Under the pieces are notes generated by a model that was given only the letters and a program-made list of their open reading frames with translations, ran no database searches and was not told the DNA's origin. The position numbers were made by a program, and so were the translations under genes. A stretch of 64,000 bases of DNA from positions 124,001 to 188,000 of the forward strand of contig JAGTJM010000037.1 of assembly GCA_020747015.1 (NCBI GenBank), in the 5' to 3' direction. Within the stretch, counting starts at the first letter, position 1. The number at the start of each line of letters is the position of its first letter. Below are positions 11,020 through 22,130 of this stretch, piece after piece. The stretch comes from Pyrenochaeta sp. MPI-SDFR-AT-0127 (taxonomy: Eukaryota > Ascomycota > Dothideomycetes > Pleosporales > Cucurbitariaceae).

Positions 11020-11879
11020 ATGGCACCCGTTGCTATCATCACGGGCGGAGGCAAGTATTTTTGGTTTAGGACGAGAGCAATCTTCATACCACTAACACAA
11101 CATCAGCGTCAGGAATGGGCTTGGGGGTTGCCAGGTCTTTGGCGCAAAAAGGCTGGCATGTTCACATTGCCGACCTAAACGAGGATGCTGCCAAAATTGC
11201 AGCATCTGAGATCCGCGGCTCGTATTCCATTACGAATGTGGCCGACTATCAATCTCTCCACAATATGTTCAAACAAGTATTCGAGGAACATGGAGGAATA
11301 AATTTCGTTTTTGCAAATGCTGGAGTCGGAGAAAGGTTCGACTTTTACGTGTCTGTTAGTGACGACGATGCTTCTTCGCCACCCCCAGATCTCAATAAGA
11401 TTATCGGGATCGACCTCAATTCGGTTGTTAATACGAGCTACCTGGCCAAACATTTCATGGCTAAGAATGGGTTGGATGGTATCAAAAGTCTTATTCTGAA
11501 TGCTAGTATTGCCGGAATTTATCCCGTTCCATTCTGCCCTATCTACACGGCTGCAAAACATGGAGTCATTGGCTTTGCCCGCGCAATATCTGGGCATTTC
11601 TTCGGCGAGCATGGGATTAGAGTAAATGTTCTCTGTCCAGGGAATGTTCGAACAAACTTATTTGAAGCAGAAGAATGGGACATATTTGACAAGCAGGAAT
11701 GGATTGAGGTTTCGCAGATTGTCAAGGTTGTGGAGCTTATGCTATTCGATGACTCACTACAGGGAACAATCGTTGAGGTTGCGCCAGAGAAACACTACAT
11801 CATCGAGACACCTACATATAAAGATGAGAACGTTAGATTGACGCTGGAACATCCAAGCGTAACTAGCCTTGGAAAATAG
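11020..11879 (+). CDS. Short-chain dehydrogenase/reductase with GC-AG intron
   Basis: Two exons: 11020-11050 and 11107-11879, giving 267 aa. The 56-nt intron starts with GCAAGT instead of GT; only this splice restores the cofactor motif ITGGASGMG. Other marks are ADLNE at the end of strand two, suggesting NAD(H), the segment NAGV, a catalytic Ser in NASIAG, and YTAAKHG with the active Tyr and Lys. The C-terminal part is atypically short on the usual GG-x-Asp ending. It is a classical SDR of the 15-hydroxyprostaglandin-dehydrogenase-like style, likely an alcohol dehydrogenase of the pathway. Confidence 0.85.
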
Positions 11880-12696
11880 ACGAAGTACTCTTTCCCACAT
11901 TTTTGGCATTTGTAATCTTGGACATGTGAAATCTTGGCAAGTCTTTTCGCAGTTCATACCTGGCTGGAAAGCAGGCTGTAGCTTGCTGGACCAGTTGAAT
12001 TATATTCACCATTAATGCTTCTATATGTAGGACATCAGGATACCATTCAGCGGAACCCTGCGAAGTGAATCTAAGGAGCGGAGATCACCGAAGCTCCAAC
12101 TTGGCAAAAGAATGGGATTCCGTACCACGTTGCCCTTAATTGAGGCTTATGTCTATAAAAAACTGGGGTTGTTTTGCTCACAAGTCAAACATCCTTCTGT
12201 ATGTTAGCAACAATCGTCAGAGCTTTGGAAATGAGAGTAGCTTGATTTAGAATATGTCAAGTCTTATTCTCAAGACCAATGTATCTTATCGTCGACTCCG
12301 ATCCTGGTGGTAAAAAATAGCAGCTTTGATCTTTGGAAGCTTTTCTCGCAGAAGTGGCTTGCTCAAAATTGTTTTCTAGTGGAAAACACAGCTTGCAGCT
12401 ATGCCACCTCGGCTTTCGGAGAGGAAAGCCGGCAAAGAGGCGGATAGTGATGATTAGTGGCCATCAGCAAGACGGGCACGTACCGATTCCCGATTCCAGG
12501 TGGTAATGCGGAAACGTAATGAGTCATGGTTTTTGGAGCCCTGATCACGTCAGCTTCATGGACTTGCAGATCGGCTTGTGCGAAATCGAACCAACTCCTT
12601 TATATCGTTAAGAGATTGCCTTTAGTTGGCCGTATGCGTTCCGTCTTCTCTCCTACTCCGCCTCCTTCTCCTCCTGCTCTTCCTCTCTACGACTTC
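11880..12696. promoter_or_regulatory. Intergenic with kinase promoter
   Basis: An 817-bp spacer. It contains the full palindrome ATGAGTCAT at 12519-12527, 170 bp upstream of the kinase start, and a pyrimidine-rich stretch near 12640-12690 just before the ATG. No gene seen. Confidence 0.45.
12519..12527 (+). promoter_or_regulatory. ATGAGTCAT bZIP-type palindrome
   Basis: Full 9-bp GCN4-type palindrome upstream of the APH-like kinase gene. Confidence 0.55.
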
Positions 12697-13971
12697 ATGG
12701 CAGGGAATATTAGACAACCTATCGATACGCTCGCACTCAGCAGGTATATACAACAAAACGTTCCAAGCATTGAACTGCCGTTTAAACTAAAACAAGTATG
12801 CTTTAGCATGGATTGTGCTGAGTCAATGGAGCTGGTTTGCTGACTTTGAATCGTGCTAAGTTTAATCATGGTCAATCTAATCCCACCTACGAAATCACTT
12901 CCTTGAGTGGAGAAAAGTTTGTGCTTCGCAAAAAGCCTCCCGGGAAATTAGTATCCAAGAGCGCACATCGAGTCGAGAAGGAGTTCGAAGTACTCACGGC
13001 TTTAGCCCAGACCGATGTCCCTGTCCCAAAAACCTTTGCCTATTGCGAAGACGAAGCAGTATTAGGAACTCCGTTTTATATTATGGAATTCCTAGATGGT
13101 AGAATCTTTGAAGATCCTTGGCTTCCTAATATGAGCCCTGCAGCTCGGACTGATATGTAAGTCACGGCATCTTTGTTTTCGTACAGCCACTGAAGTTTGT
13201 GGGCTCCTCAGGCTAACAATAGTTTGAAGCTGGAAAGAAGCTGTCCGTACTCTAGGAAGGCTCCATTCCGTTAACTTGTCAGCCGTTGGACTTCACGGAT
13301 GGAAGCGTCCCTCCGCATTTTACAACCGCCAGATCCAGTCTTTGGACCGAGTCTCGCTGGCACAAGCTAAGACTTTAAGTAAGATCTCTAGACAGGAGGT
13401 TGGGCGACTACCATACTACGAAGAATTGATCAGGTTCTTTACGGATGCAGAACTGCAGCCTGCAGATCGAAAAACTTTAGTACACGGGGATTTCAAGCTG
13501 GACAATCTTGTTTTCCATAAAACAGAACCGCGCGTGATAGGCATTTTGGATTGGGAAATGGCAACTGAGGGTCATCCCTTATCAGACTATGTGAACCTGG
13601 TGTCCCCATTTCTCTGGGCGGCGGAGCAGGTACCAGTGCTGACGGATCAGTCTCTTACGGGTGATGTGAAAATCTGGCAGAGTAAATTTCGTTCAGGGGC
13701 GGTAATTGGCCTACCAAGCTTAGAACAGTGCCGACAATGGTATTGCGAAGCAGTGGGCTGGGACACAACACAAGACATGGAATGGGCTGTGGCATTTGCT
13801 AATTTTCGTACTGCTATCATCATGCAAGGAATCATGGCAAGATTAGTGACTGGTCAAGCTAGCGGTGTAGAAGCCAAGCAATTCGCCCTGCAATCAATTC
13901 CATACGCCCTTTGGTCGTATGCGCGGGCTCAGAAGATAAAAGTGGGAAAGCACCAGCCAAGCAAACTCTAG
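12697..13971 (+). CDS. APH-like kinase (ACAD10/11 kinase-domain type)
   Basis: Three exons: 12697-12795, 12861-13156, 13230-13971, giving 378 aa. It is a protein-kinase-like fold enzyme of the aminoglycoside phosphotransferase superfamily: nucleotide-loop region FNHGQSNPTYEI, Lys in FVLRKKPPG, catalytic loop HGDFKLDN near residue 216, and metal-binding ILDWEMA near residue 237. The segments GQSNPTY and VPVPK are those of the kinase part of ACAD10/ACAD11 rather than of antibiotic kinases. In that family, and in the bacterial levulinate enzyme LvaA, the kinase phosphorylates a 4-hydroxyacyl-CoA so that the hydroxyl can be removed. A similar role on a hydroxy acid from lactone opening is inferred. 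No acyl-CoA dehydrogenase domain is attached. Confidence 0.82.
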
Positions 13972-14281
13972 AAAGCAAGACTAAACTTCGAAAAGCATAT
14001 GAAGGCTATTGGTATCCATGACTCAGTCGATCGACAGGCCTTTCTGGATTGCAATTCAAAACTAAGAAGATATTGTAGTTGGCCAACATGACTCGTGTAT
14101 GCTGCATGAACGTAAAGGTGTACTGTTGGACTGTATATCGTTCTGACGCTTGTGTGAATGATATATATTTACCAAATAGTAGGTGCTCGGTATACAGAAC
14201 TCACTCCAATCCTAAAGTCTTCAGCCTAATCATAAACATCAAAACACTCGTGCCACATGAAAAGTGTTGAGAGTCTTCGAC
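13972..14281. promoter_or_regulatory. Intergenic with ADH promoter
   Basis: A 310-bp spacer between two genes on the same strand, with ATGACTCA at 14018-14025, 257 bp before the next start codon. Nothing else recognised. Confidence 0.45.
14018..14025 (+). promoter_or_regulatory. ATGACTCA bZIP-type site
   Basis: Exact ATGA(G/C)TCA between the kinase and zinc alcohol dehydrogenase genes. Confidence 0.5.
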
Positions 14282-15587
14282 ATGCAAGATAACAGTATGC
14301 TCGCAGTCATACTGAAGGGAAAAAAGGAGGTAGCCATCGAGACGAGACCAATACCCATCATACAAGATGATCGCGATATCATAGTGAAGGTACAATATAC
14401 CGCGCTATGCGGCAGGTAATTAAATGCTCCTCTTTCTTGCCCAATAGGGCAACATTTACATCTTGGTTCCTGTAGTAACTTTTGAAATCTAGCGAACTCC
14501 ACGTATTTCGAGGCCATCAAACCACTATCCCAGGTTTTATCATGGGACACGAATTTACTGGAATAATTGAACAGGTAGGAGCCCTAGTAAAATATCTCAA
14601 GCCCGGAGATAAGATTGTTTCTCCTTTCACAGTCAGTTGTGGCGAATGCTTTTACTGCGCAAACGGATATTCTTCCCGCTGCGACAAGTCCCTACTTTTT
14701 GGATGTCCGGCACTTGATGGGGCCCAGGCTGAATACGTGCGGGTCCCTTTGGCGGAATCGACCGTTTTCAAAGCTCCCTGCACTATTGATAGCGCGAAAC
14801 TGTGTCTCATGGCAGATATATTTCCAACTGGGTACTTTGCAGCGTACAATGGACTTGGGAAAATAGATTCCTTGGTTGCCAGTCAAAGTGTCGTGGTACT
14901 AATTGGTTGCGGTCCTGTGGGACTTTGCGCATTGATTGCTGCTCTGGAGTATAAGCCAAAAGCTCTTTTGGCCATTGACAGGATGAACGGCCGTTTAGAT
15001 ACGGCAAGAGATCTTGGAGCTGAACCTTGGAATTTTCAGACTGATTGCGATGCAATCTCCAGACGCGTTGAGGAGCTGACTGAAGGCCGTGGAGCTGACA
15101 TAGTGATCGAAGTTGTTGGAAACAGCGCCGCCCTGGAGATGGGATTCCAATTACTTAGACCTTGGGGCACTATTTCGAGTGTTGGGGTTCATAATGGGCA
15201 TATACCTTGGAATGGAAACCAGGCTTATGGAAAAAACTTAACAATTCAGATGGGCCGATGCCCTGTTCGTAGTATGTATAGCAGCTAATACATGCGGTAT
15301 CATCCATTAGTGAGGAGAAACCTAGCTAATATTAGCGGGTCCGCAGGCATCTTTCCTCAAGCCCTCGACCTTTTGGAAAAGAAACAACACCTGCTTGGGT
15401 ATGTTGATGAGCGCTCCTATTTGAAGAAAAACCAAGTTGACACGATTATAGTTTTATGACCAACACAATAATGCCCCTGGATGAGGCTGTAAAGGGTTAT
15501 GAGATTTTTGATGCCATGAAAGTGCACAAAGTGATATTCGACGCAGGAAAATCTACGAAAAGGCTTGGGAAAGGAGAGGAGGTATGA
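14282..15587 (+). CDS. Zinc-dependent alcohol dehydrogenase (MDR family)
   Basis: Four exons: 14282-14415, 14493-15268, 15347-15398, 15452-15587, giving 365 aa. The catalytic-zinc residues are seen in ALCGSELH and GHEFTG. The structural zinc site is CGECFYCANGYSSRC, with the normal C-x2-C-x2-C-x7-C spacing. The Rossmann motif is GCGPVGLCA and is followed by AIDRM. It resembles the threonine/sorbitol dehydrogenase side of the medium-chain dehydrogenase family and should oxidise an alcohol with NAD(P). The 3' half needs two small introns; the last exon gives NTIMPLDEAVKGYEIFD, the usual C-terminal pattern of the family. A TAATATTAG acceptor before the chosen one would break the frame. Confidence 0.87.
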
Positions 15588-15699
15588 TACAAGCTGATTG
15601 ATCAGAAAGAGAACCAGTAAAATTGTACTGAAATATAGAGGGAGAGAATTTGCTAAGAGATTTGTAATAATGAATGAAAGCCAAAAGGCCTTGGCTTAA

Positions 15700-16875
15700 C
15701 TAAATTGTTTCTACTATGTTTCCGTCTAAGTCCTTCACCTGCTTGCCGTTATGGTAAGTTCCCGGTACCAGGTATTTGGTTGGTTTTCCGCTCCGAGGAA
15801 GTTCGTCCAAAAACCTCCAGCGTAAGAGTTTCTTCCATCCAGCTGCATGCCAATCATTCAAAACACCATTCGGAAAGAACGGGAGAGTATCTATTAGTGA
15901 CGGATCATGTGCAATGAGCACAAGTATTCGATCATCCGCATCCACTGCCTCCAAAAGCTCGATGCTTTGACGTGCCTGAGGCGGATCAACGTACCATGAG
16001 TCTAAACGACTACATGGCTTGTAAAATGGTGATATTCTTGCATGCTCAGGGTCGGGGTGGCACGCTGTGAAGAGCCCACAAGGGAATTGCTCCGGCTGGC
16101 AACATATCCCGCCAACCTCGCGTGCGCTGAGTTCAGCTGGCAGAACGGTATATTTCGACGGCCTGAAGGAGCCACCAAAATGACAGATGTCTCCGCCTAG
16201 AAAGACAAAACTTGTCTTGGTGGTTCGAACGAGGGCTGAAATGTGGCCAATAGCATGGCCAGGGGAGTTCAGTATGTAAAGACTCCCGTCACCAAAATAG
16301 TCATGAGCTTGGTATCCTGCCACGATACAGTCTCTAGAAAATTCGACCTCAAGGACTTGGCGACCTTCAAAAGCACTCTCGTACACTGGAGCTTCAACTG
16401 TAGGGTATCCTGGTAGGAAATGGGTCGAGAACCCAGGGCCAACTAAGAGATTCATAGATTTTGGGAATGTTTTCGGGTCCCCAATGTGGTCATAGTGATG
16501 GTGACTTATAATGGCAGCTTCTAGCTTTTTGACATTAAGTCCGCCCTCTGTTAGAATGTCGACCAGATTCTTTTCGACCTTGATACCAGGAACTTTGCCA
16601 TCGATTACTTTAGATATGGGAGGAGGAAGGTTCCAAAAGTCTTTTTGGCATCCAAGATCAAATAGCAATTGTCTTCCCGTCCTGCTATTCTTGATCAAAA
16701 ATGCCACAGTCGAGAAGTTCATGAATTCATGACCGAGTATTAGTGGCTCAACCAATGTAGTTGCGGGAACGGTGAGGTTACATGTAGTGTCTATTATGGA
16801 CAGCTCATAGGTAGATTTGCTCTCAGGAATATTTAGAGCTGGAAATGCTTTTAATGTGGGATCTGAATGTGCCAT
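15700..16875 (-). CDS. Metallo-beta-lactamase-fold hydrolase, lactonase-like
   Basis: A single 391-aa exon. The dinuclear zinc motif SHHHYDHIGD (residues about 124-133) is intact. Later metal ligands are present in SPGHAIGHISA and GGDICH, and a last His in LIAHDPSL. The layout (long N-terminal strand region, HHHYDH, GH, D, AHD) is that of fungal and bacterial N-acyl-homoserine-lactonase-like proteins, which open lactone or ester bonds. It stands head to head with the Baeyer-Villiger-type monooxygenase gene, with a 353-bp shared promoter, so hydrolysis of the lactone or ester made by that enzyme is the simplest reading. This substrate is inference. No signal peptide is seen, so it is probably cytosolic. 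Confidence 0.85.
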   Translation of the reverse strand: MAHSDPTLKAFPALNIPESKSTYELSIIDTTCNLTVPATTLVEPLILGHEFMNFSTVAFLIKNSRTGRQLLFDLGCQKDFWNLPPPISKVIDGKVPGIKVEKNLVDILTEGGLNVKKLEAAIISHHHYDHIGDPKTFPKSMNLLVGPGFSTHFLPGYPTVEAPVYESAFEGRQVLEVEFSRDCIVAGYQAHDYFGDGSLYILNSPGHAIGHISALVRTTKTSFVFLGGDICHFGGSFRPSKYTVLPAELSAREVGGICCQPEQFPCGLFTACHPDPEHARISPFYKPCSRLDSWYVDPPQARQSIELLEAVDADDRILVLIAHDPSLIDTLPFFPNGVLNDWHAAGWKKLLRWRFLDELPRSGKPTKYLVPGTYHNGKQVKDLDGNIVETI

Positions 16876-17228
16876 ATTGGAGGATTCGTGGAAGATGCAA
16901 CTTCATGTTGAAGCCGGGTGTACCTTTCATAACTCTTAATATTAGAGCGTGCACCACCTCAATGGCACCAATAAGGAAGGAAACATGATTTCAGATATCA
17001 AGGCACTAGTGAACTTTTCGGCCTAACTTGGAATTATTCATGTACCGCGGCTCGTGTATTCAGCTTGGCCGTTTAGGGAGGCACTGAGTCATGTATGCGA
17101 CATACAAACTAACAGTCCATTGCTGCTTATCTTCAACGTTCACTGCGTTTTTTCTAGTCTTCATTTCATCCACATTTCAAACTTCTTCTTCAGGGAAAGC
17201 AGTAGTAATTCTGATCTCCGAAAGCATT
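16876..17228. promoter_or_regulatory. Divergent promoter, MBL hydrolase / monooxygenase
   Basis: A compact 353-bp bidirectional promoter with TGAGTCAT at 17085-17092 (137 bp from the monooxygenase start, 210 bp from the hydrolase start). Confidence 0.5.
17085..17092 (-). promoter_or_regulatory. ATGACTCA bZIP-type site
   Basis: Reads TGAGTCAT on the plus strand; lies in the shared promoter of the lactonase-like and monooxygenase genes. Confidence 0.5.
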
Positions 17229-19209
17229 ATGTCTGGGGGTGTTAATGCAATAATCATCGGCGCCGGCCCGTCGGGCATTGCAATGGCGCACAAGTTGAAA
17301 CAGAAAATGAGGTTTGACAGTTTCACAGTAAGTATATCTTCGCTCAATCTATTTATGGCTGCCTTTAACATTCTTTTCGCAGGTTTTTGAAAAACTAGAT
17401 GGTCCAGGTGGCACATGGAGAACAAATGTCTATCCGGGATGGTAGGTTCCTCCATTTCGGGCCACTATTGGGCCGACAACTGATTCTCGCTGCAGCGGAT
17501 GTGACATTCCAACACATCTATATTCATTCAGTTTTAATCTCAATCCCAATTGGTCTAAAGAGCTATGTGAGCAACAAGAAATTCTGGATTGTAAGGGTAT
17601 TGAGCCGCTCTGTTATTCATTAAGCTTATTTATTCAGACATGGAGTCGACTGTAGACAAATTCGATCTTCGCAGACACATGGTGTTCAATGTTTTGTGTG
17701 AGGGTGCCACGTGGCTTCCCCTAGAGAAGAAATGGGAGGTCCGATTCTTGAACGTAAAGTCGAAGCAGAGCTTCACAAAAAAAGCCTCAATTCTAATTTC
17801 TGCCCTCGGAAGCATCGCCGAGCCGCGAAGGACTAAATTTCGGGGAATGGAAGAATTTCAAGGTGAAGTGTTTCACACAGCTCGGTGGAACCTAAATTAC
17901 GATTATCGAGGAAAGAGGATGGCGTTGATTGGGAACGGCTGCAGTGCCGCCCAGGTCGTTCCAAGCGTTGTGAAGGAAGTGAAATATCTTAAACAGTAAG
18001 AACTTCCGCAACTCTCACCGCATTGAACGCAGAAGAGCTAGAGTTGATAACAAATGCAACAGATTTGCTCGAAGCCCTCAATGGTACCACGAAAGACCGA
18101 ATCATGAATTCACCGCATTCGAAAAGTTTTGCTTCAAATACGTGCCATTATGGCAGCGCTATCATCGTTACACGATATTCAGTACAAGTGATGCGCTGGT
18201 CGAAACATATGGGGCTGGTGAGTCGGCAAAAAAGATTCGTGAAAAGACTGAGCAGAGTGCAAAACAATACATATATGCCACTGCTCCACAGAAATACCAT
18301 GATATACTTGTACCCAAGTTCCCGCTCGGTAAGTGCATAGACGCAATGCTTTTGTTTTTTCAAGCCACTCACTCACATCTTACTTAGGCTGTAAGCGCCG
18401 GATCTTTGACCCTGGCTATCTACATGCTTTGCATTCTGATAACATGACACTTGCGTCAGAAGGCATCGCGGAAATTGACGCCACTGGAATTACAAGTGAA
18501 TCTGGAGTCCACGAGGAGTTCGATGTAATTGTCCTTGCCACAGGGTTTGAGGTAACAGACTTTCTTGGGCCCCTCAAGATCACTGGCCGGAACGGGATTG
18601 ATTTGCATGAGCAATGGAATGCGCATGTCGGAGCACAGGCATACTTGGGCATGCATGTTCATAATTTCCCGAATTTCGCTATTATGTACTCCAGCTCTCT
18701 CTGTTCGAGTAGGCTTATATCTGACATGTTGCAGGTTCGGTCCCAACACGTTCCCAGCCCACAACTCCGTTATATATTCGTCCGAGGTGCAAGTCGATTA
18801 CCTTGCGAAAACACTTTTCCAACCACTACTAGATGGTGCTGCCCAGATTATAGAGGTAAAGAAAGGAGCCGAAGAAGAGTTTGTTGCAGACGTAGATCAG
18901 GAACTGAGTGGTACTGTGTTCTCTGCTGGTTGTTCCAATTGGTACATCAATACGGATGGTCGCAACTCAGCCTCGTGGCCTGGCTACGCAGCTACTTTCT
19001 GGTATAAGACATTGTTTCCTAAGTGGAAAGACTTCAATTTGCAAGGCGGAAACAACTTCTGGGTGCTGAGGCGGGGATATCGCACCTTCATTGGCGTCCT
19101 GTTCTCGAGGCCTGCACTTCTCTGCTACGTAGGAGCATGCAGCATATGGGCAAAGAACAACAATCTATTCCAAAAGAGCCAGGATTGTTTCGCGAAAACT
19201 GCATTCTAA
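17229..19209 (+). CDS. Flavin monooxygenase, Baeyer-Villiger type
   Basis: Seven exons: 17229-17327, 17383-17441, 17496-17590, 17638-17995, 18063-18328, 18388-18685, 18735-19209, giving 549 aa, normal for the class. The FAD-binding motif GAGPSG is at the N-terminus. It is followed by GGTWRTNVYPGCGCD, the long Baeyer-Villiger fingerprint, then by the short fingerprint FQGEVFHTARW (F-x-G-x3-H-x3-W) and the NADPH motif GNGCSAAQ. ATGFE near the middle is the conserved ATG segment of flavin monooxygenases. The enzyme class inserts one oxygen atom next to a ketone with NADPH and O2, giving an ester or lactone. The ketone could be the product of the Old Yellow Enzyme of the same cluster. A hydrophobic stretch near the C-terminus (VLFSRPALLCYVGA) could be a membrane anchor. 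Confidence 0.88.
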
Positions 19210-19951
19210 GTTTTCCATTTAGTATCAAACCCATACGGCCGATTAAGTATGGTGCGTAAAACAGTCAATCATTGTAATCTGTATTGTATGTATCAGACTT
19301 CAATAGCCAAACACTCCTAGATTTACTCAGGATTGTCCAATAATTGATGGAGGTCACTTCTATACCTTTTAGAACTACTAGTTTGAGCATAGACTGTGTC
19401 CAACTAGCTAGGATTCATATGCGTTCCAATACGTGTGCCCATTCCAATCTTCTATCAACTTGCCAGAGTCGCAGTGCAAGGCCCAGTGCATAGTTCTTTA
19501 GACAAATAAACATGTATTCAACTACGGCGATTAAATCTGGGGGCGAAGATTTCCGTTCCATTTGCGACCAAAGAGCTTTTAGCGCACGAGTCTCCGGCTT
19601 ACTAGCTTGGTGGTACTGAATCATGCCACAAGTTTTCAACTGCATGGAGCCTATAGCAATCTAGTTCTTAGGTGCTGCATTCGTGGTTACTGTGGCTGAT
19701 TACCTGCGGCTATCAATATTTAGGTGCCGCGGTCAGACATCTATACATGATTCATTTGACTGAGCTTCTTGCGCTAGCATTGAAATCATCGAAAATTTCG
19801 AATGTCGAATACATTGAAGATCCCTCGATAGGTTCAATAGATGCTGATAAAGCCATCATCAACACGTCTGCGGTCTCTCCCGTTTCTTAAGTCTATAATA
19901 ATTGGGACCAAGCAAATCTACAGTTCCATCTTCGACAAGCCAGGAATCAAT
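19210..19951. other. Intergenic, no gene recognised
   Basis: A 742-bp spacer upstream of the second aldehyde dehydrogenase. A relaxed bZIP element TTACTCA lies at 19323-19329; no exact ATGASTCA and no supported reading frame were found. Confidence 0.5.
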
Positions 19952-21738
19952 ATGGAGCTTGAGCCTCATCTTAGCAAACTTTTCATCAATAATCAAGTAA
20001 ATCTATGCGAATCCCTTGGTAGAGAAGAAGTACTGACATTATTCATTGTAGTTTGTTGACAGTCTCGGTACTGAAAAGTATGTCTATATGTAACACGATT
20101 GAACTCTCTATGTAACCGTTACTGCAGGATTTCAGTTTTCAACCCTGCGACAGGGGAGCTCGTGAGCGACAAGATTCCAGTTGCGGGAGAAGAAGACGTC
20201 AATGAAGCAGTCAAATGCGCACATGAGGCGTTCAATATCTCTTCTCCATGGCGTAAAATGACCAATACAGAACGGAACAAAATACTATTAAGATTTGCAG
20301 ATATACTGGAGAAGAACCAAGAACATCTTGCTTATCTGACACGACTCACATTGGGCGCTCCATACCTCCCATTCGGAAAAGGCGAGATAGAAACAGCGAT
20401 CGGTTGTTTTCGATGTAGGTCATTCTGTACTGCCGTGTATCTCAACGTGTTGACAAAGAATTAGACTATGCAGGCTGGGTAGACAAATATGCCGGTCAAA
20501 TGTTTCCTGCAGACGACGGTTTCTATAAGATCGTTCGCAATGAGCCTTTAGGCGTAGTGGCAGGGTAATGCTTCTCCAGTAAAAATCAAGTTTATAGCAA
20601 GTTCTGATGATTTTACAATAGGATTATCCCGTGGAATGGTCCCCTAGCCTCTGTCGGCTTGAAGGCAGCCCCAGCACTTGCTACAGGAAATGTTTTTATT
20701 CTCAAACCCAGCGAGAAAACTCCATTGATGGCAGCAGAGCTTGGAAAGTTGGTTCTACAGGCTGGTTTCCCACCTGGTGTTTTCCAAGTCTTAACAGGCA
20801 ATGGTTCTACTGGAGCCGCTCTCGCTTCACATATGAAGGTAGCAAAGGTCAGCTTCACTGGGAGCATTGACACTGGAAAGAAGGTGCAGGTTCTCGCGGC
20901 TGAAAGCAATCTTAAGCGGGTGACCTTAGAGCTCGGTGGGAAGAGTCCTGCAGTTGTTTTCAACGACGCAAACCTGGAGAATGCAATTGAGTGGTAGGCA
21001 ATCTGAGTTACCTCGAGAATTACCTACGAGGGCTAAGTGAAAGATACAGGACAGTCAACGGTCTTGTCAACAACAGTGGACAGATTTGCTTTGCAGCATC
21101 GAAAGTCTACGTGCAATCCGCTATCTATGATCGATTTTTGAGTATGTACGTTAAGGCTATGGACACCAAGAAGAAGGTCATGGGACATCCAGAAGATAGG
21201 GGCACACAAATCGGCCCTGTCGTGGACAAAGCTCAGTACGAACGGATCATGGGAATCATTTCTAACGCCAACGAGGCAAAAGATGGAACTTTAGCATATG
21301 GTGGAAATCGTTTTGGAGACCAGGTAAAAGCAGCCGCAACGTATGGCTCTTCTCGAAAGCTGACAAGTGTCTAAGGGGTACTTTATCGAACCGACAGTCT
21401 TTACACACGCATCTGAGAGCAGCAAAATATACAAGGAGGAGATATTTGGGCCTGTTGTCGTCATCAATAAATTTGAAAGCGAGGAGGAAATCATTGAGCG
21501 TTCAAACAACAGTAAATATGGGCTGATGGCTGGCATTTTTACTCAGGATATCAATCGTGCACTAAGGTTTAGCTCCGCGATCGACTCTGGCGTTGTTGGA
21601 ATTAATTGTATCAGCACAATAGCTTTTTCGTGTCCCTTTGGAGGAACCAAAGAGAGTGGCATTGGGAGAGAGATGGGGGAAAATGCCCTTCGAGCGTACA
21701 CAGAGCCGAAAACTGTGCTGATAAACTTGAATTATTAG
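19952..21738 (+). CDS. Aldehyde dehydrogenase (second of cluster)
   Basis: Seven exons: 19952-19996, 20052-20077, 20128-20414, 20465-20564, 20622-20993, 21050-21323, 21376-21738, giving 488 aa. Conserved segments are FINNQFVDS, FNPATGE, YYAGWVDKYAG, IPWNGP, FTGSIDTG, LELGGKSP and the catalytic NSGQICFA, then EEIFGPVV and PFGGTKESGIGRE. It belongs to the general NAD-dependent ALDH class (ALDH1/2-like), different from the semialdehyde-type enzyme at 4756. A cluster carrying two distinct ALDHs suggests two aldehyde steps or one detoxifying step. The active-site Cys and Glu are intact, so it should be functional. Confidence 0.87.
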
Positions 21739-22130
21739 GGCAACGAATCAGAAAAAGTGACTGCATGCCATGGTCTCTGTTCAGATTTTCTGAGTTTCTT
21801 TGTTGATGCATCACTTGCTCATTTTTGGCAGGAGAGATGGGAAGAGACTTGAAGCATCTGCTAACGATCGATCGAAAATGCACAGACAAGCACATGATTC
21901 ATACTCCTCGTATACTTATTCATCGAAATCCACGCTAGGAAATCATAGACCAGCCCTCCTATGTCATGACTAAGTCGCTTGAATACCTTGTCAAATGGTC
22001 ATTTGAAAGCAATTGAAGCATTACAGAATTCAGTGATCCATGGAAAATGACAAGATAATCCAGCGTATTTCATCGCAATTTTGAAGTTTATCCTAAGACC
22101 TTTGAGGCGTTGAGTTACACAGAGGACAAA
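21739..22130. other. Intergenic, no gene recognised
   Basis: A 392-bp spacer. It carries ATGACTAA at 21966-21973, a Yap1/AP-1-like variant of the cluster element, 158 bp before the next start codon. Confidence 0.45.

Noticed and set aside
12152..12160. TATAAAA-like box as promoter of a gene at about 12.2 kb
   Set aside because: No coding sequence follows for more than 500 bp; the kinase start is too far away.
12697..13971. Antibiotic (aminoglycoside) resistance kinase
   Set aside because: Only the fold is shared; the sequence pattern is that of the ACAD10/11 kinase domain, and the context is catabolic.
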